The notes under the pieces are model-generated. The model was not told the origin of the DNA. It searched no databases and worked only from the letters and a program-made list of their open reading frames with translations. A program made the translations under genes and the position numbers. Below are positions 62,831 through 64,000 of a DNA stretch of 64,000 nucleotides, piece by piece (within the stretch, counting starts at the first letter, position 1; each line of letters begins with the position of its first letter). The stretch spans positions 85,404-149,403 of IMG/VR virus record IMGVR_UViG_3300047375_000952, one strand, 5' to 3'. The DNA comes from a virus.

Positions 62831-63433
62831 CTAAAGCCTAGTGATCTTATGAGCGGAGTATCTAAAAGTCTGATACATAGATCCTCTTGTCTTAGACAAG
62901 TAGACGTTTTCTAAGGTTTTTCTAGTGTTCTCCCGATAACCTTTTAGGCTTAAGTAAAGAAGGTTACCATTGACCTCAACTGATTGTTGGTCTGCCCCCC
63001 AAAACTTGGCTACTCCAACCTCATGATGTCGATCATTGTTAAGACAAGCGGTTCTCAGCTCGCATTGAGTGTAGTCTCTCGGAAAACGCATGAGCTTGTC
63101 ATACAGGTCATCAGGCGCTTGGAGACACCACTTGATCTTTTCGTCTAAGCCATCCCTTATGTGACATTCCTTACGACACCAAGAGGTCAGCATCTCGTAC
63201 ATCTTCTTTTCAGAGTAAGACTCTGAACAGTTATACATCCCATACGCCGAGTTAGTCATTGTGAACGAATGTTCCCCATTGAAGATGTAAGTGCGACTTC
63301 CGCATGAGGTCTGTATGCCACAAGGCATCTCCCCACTCATTAGCCTAATGAGGCGATATGTGAAGGGGTCTGTCCAAATAATCCAATCTTTGCAGTGACT
63401 TAGTTTATCGTAGTAGTATCTCTTTGCGCCCAT
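62831..63433 (-). CDS. Hypothetical cysteine-rich protein, 200 aa
   Basis: I do not recognise this protein. It has nine Cys residues, in groups such as MPCGIQTSCGS, SWCRKEC and CELRTACLN, many aromatics and a basic end. LNNDRHHEVGVAKFWG recalls an HNH-type strand but lacks the full motif. TTAGGAG precedes the ATG. Confidence 0.55.
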   Translation of the reverse strand: MGAKRYYYDKLSHCKDWIIWTDPFTYRLIRLMSGEMPCGIQTSCGSRTYIFNGEHSFTMTNSAYGMYNCSESYSEKKMYEMLTSWCRKECHIRDGLDEKIKWCLQAPDDLYDKLMRFPRDYTQCELRTACLNNDRHHEVGVAKFWGADQQSVEVNGNLLYLSLKGYRENTRKTLENVYLSKTRGSMYQTFRYSAHKITRL

Positions 63434-63505
63434 GATTTTCTCCTAAGAGTATGATGATTACCCTTAGTCACCCAATCCTGATACCTCACCAATACCTCAA
63501 GGTAA

Positions 63506-63808
63506 TCAGCGTCGATACCTCATACGGTAATCTCGGGGCATTCTCAAGATGCCGAAGTTGTCTTTCTCAACTGCGTCTTTAGCATACTGAGCGAACTCTT
63601 TGTCCTCATCTGAACCTGATGTTAAGAGTGTTTCGATAGTCAGCTTTATTTCTTTCGTGTAAAGCTGATCCTTATCGAACACCTCGCGAGCCCAAGCCAT
63701 CACGCGACCTACTTTCTCAGCGTCGATACCATCGACGTTTGACAGGTAGTTGTGTAAGCGACCCATAGCTAGACATTCCTTGTCGAACCCCCAAAGAGTC
63801 TTTCCCAT
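63506..63808 (-). CDS. Hypothetical protein, 100 aa
   Basis: ATG 63808 is chosen because GAGGAG lies seven bases upstream; ATG 63814 is only one base from it. The protein is helical, with AEKVGRVMAWAREVFDKDQL and EIKLTIETLLTSGSDEDKEF. I do not recognise it. The leader contains TCAATCGGTAC, also found before the 57345 gene. Confidence 0.55.
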   Translation of the reverse strand: MGKTLWGFDKECLAMGRLHNYLSNVDGIDAEKVGRVMAWAREVFDKDQLYTKEIKLTIETLLTSGSDEDKEFAQYAKDAVEKDNFGILRMPRDYRMRYRR

Positions 63809-63863
63809 TTCCATGCTCCTCAATCGGTACTAAGATTAGTAAGGGTAAGCACCGCGCTCACCC

Positions 63864-63880
63864 ACTATACATCATATAGT
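63864..63880. promoter_or_regulatory. Palindromic element between divergent genes
   Basis: ACTATA-CATCA-TATAGT is a 6-bp inverted repeat in the divergent gap 63809-63895. It could serve as a -10 element in either direction or as an operator. Confidence 0.35.
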
Positions 63881-63895
63881 AAAGAGGTCTGAGTT

Positions 63896-64000
63896 ATGGA
63901 AGATAATCTAGTGTTTCTAGAGCCGAGAGAAGCCTTTGACCCGATGATCATAGGAATCGCCCGCGTTAATCACAACGCAGTGCTCGCTTATGACCAAGAC
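63896..64000 (+). CDS. Hypothetical protein (partial, runs off right edge)
   Basis: The ATG at 63896 has GAGG about nine bases upstream. Thirty-five codons are in the window (VFLEPREAFDPMIIGIARVN, then HNAVLAYDQD). The D..IIG.A......AV.AYD pattern recalls a common family of small uncharacterised phage proteins, but too little is visible to name it. Confidence 0.5.
   Translation, partial: MEDNLVFLEPREAFDPMIIGIARVNHNAVLAYDQD

Noticed and set aside
1-64000. CRISPR arrays, insertion sequences, integrase or attachment sites
   Set aside because: No spaced direct repeats, transposase motifs or flanking duplications were seen; the tandem repeats at 14567 and 56600 are inside genes.

Overview
The window looks like part of the genome of a large tailed bacteriophage with a contractile (myovirus-type) tail. 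The evidence is a cluster of baseplate genes (a gp25-like wedge protein and a baseplate J-like protein) followed by about 26 kb of very large tail or fibre proteins, a left-end replication group, phage-style accessory enzymes, a tRNA cluster and many short, tightly packed genes with strong Shine-Dalgarno sites. No terminase, portal, capsid, integrase or host housekeeping genes are visible, so this is an interior piece of a larger genome. The host is not identified. Two weak hints point to a high-GC host, possibly Myxococcota: phage tRNAs for the AGA and AGG arginine codons, and a ribbon-helix-helix protein resembling a small family I associate with myxobacteria.

Layout. 1-3.7 kb (minus strand): a DnaB-like helicase (cut by the window edge), a helicase-loader-like protein, a SNF2-type helicase and an unknown protein. 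3.7-10.6 kb (mostly plus): a small membrane HExxH protein, a GIY-YIG nuclease, a Nudix hydrolase, several unknowns and the first N-terminally tagged proteins. 10.6-14.8 kb: a glycine-rich repeat protein, a PAS sensor with two membrane segments, a thermonuclease, a second tagged acetyltransferase-like protein and a minus-strand candidate sigma factor. 14.9-52.7 kb (all plus): the tail block, comprising a 1338-aa helical protein, the gp25-like and J-like baseplate proteins, further baseplate or fibre proteins, a 4204-aa giant and a pair of related fibre proteins flanking it. 52.7-60.5 kb (mostly minus): zinc-finger proteins, a zincin, tagged small proteins, an RHH protein, a five-module Myb-like protein and a SLOG/DprA-like protein. 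60.5-64 kb: tiny genes, two tRNA-Arg genes, one aberrant tRNA-like gene, two more tagged genes and a gene that runs off the right edge.

The most striking pattern is a family of related N-terminal peptides (forms such as MRRTASEV..LE.RIARLEKQ and RVASRYL) on at least nine otherwise unrelated proteins spread across the whole window. In two genes the first 23 nt are identical. This suggests a portable signal, possibly a packaging or targeting peptide removed in the virion. Other second-look items are a TTCTGATAT promoter-like motif at four minus-strand starts, an 18-bp perfect hairpin covering the start of the gp25-like gene, a sigma-like factor with tandem repeats, the PAS/two-TM protein, the Myb-like array, the tRNA-like gene with a 10-nt anticodon loop, and several genes shorter than 60 codons.
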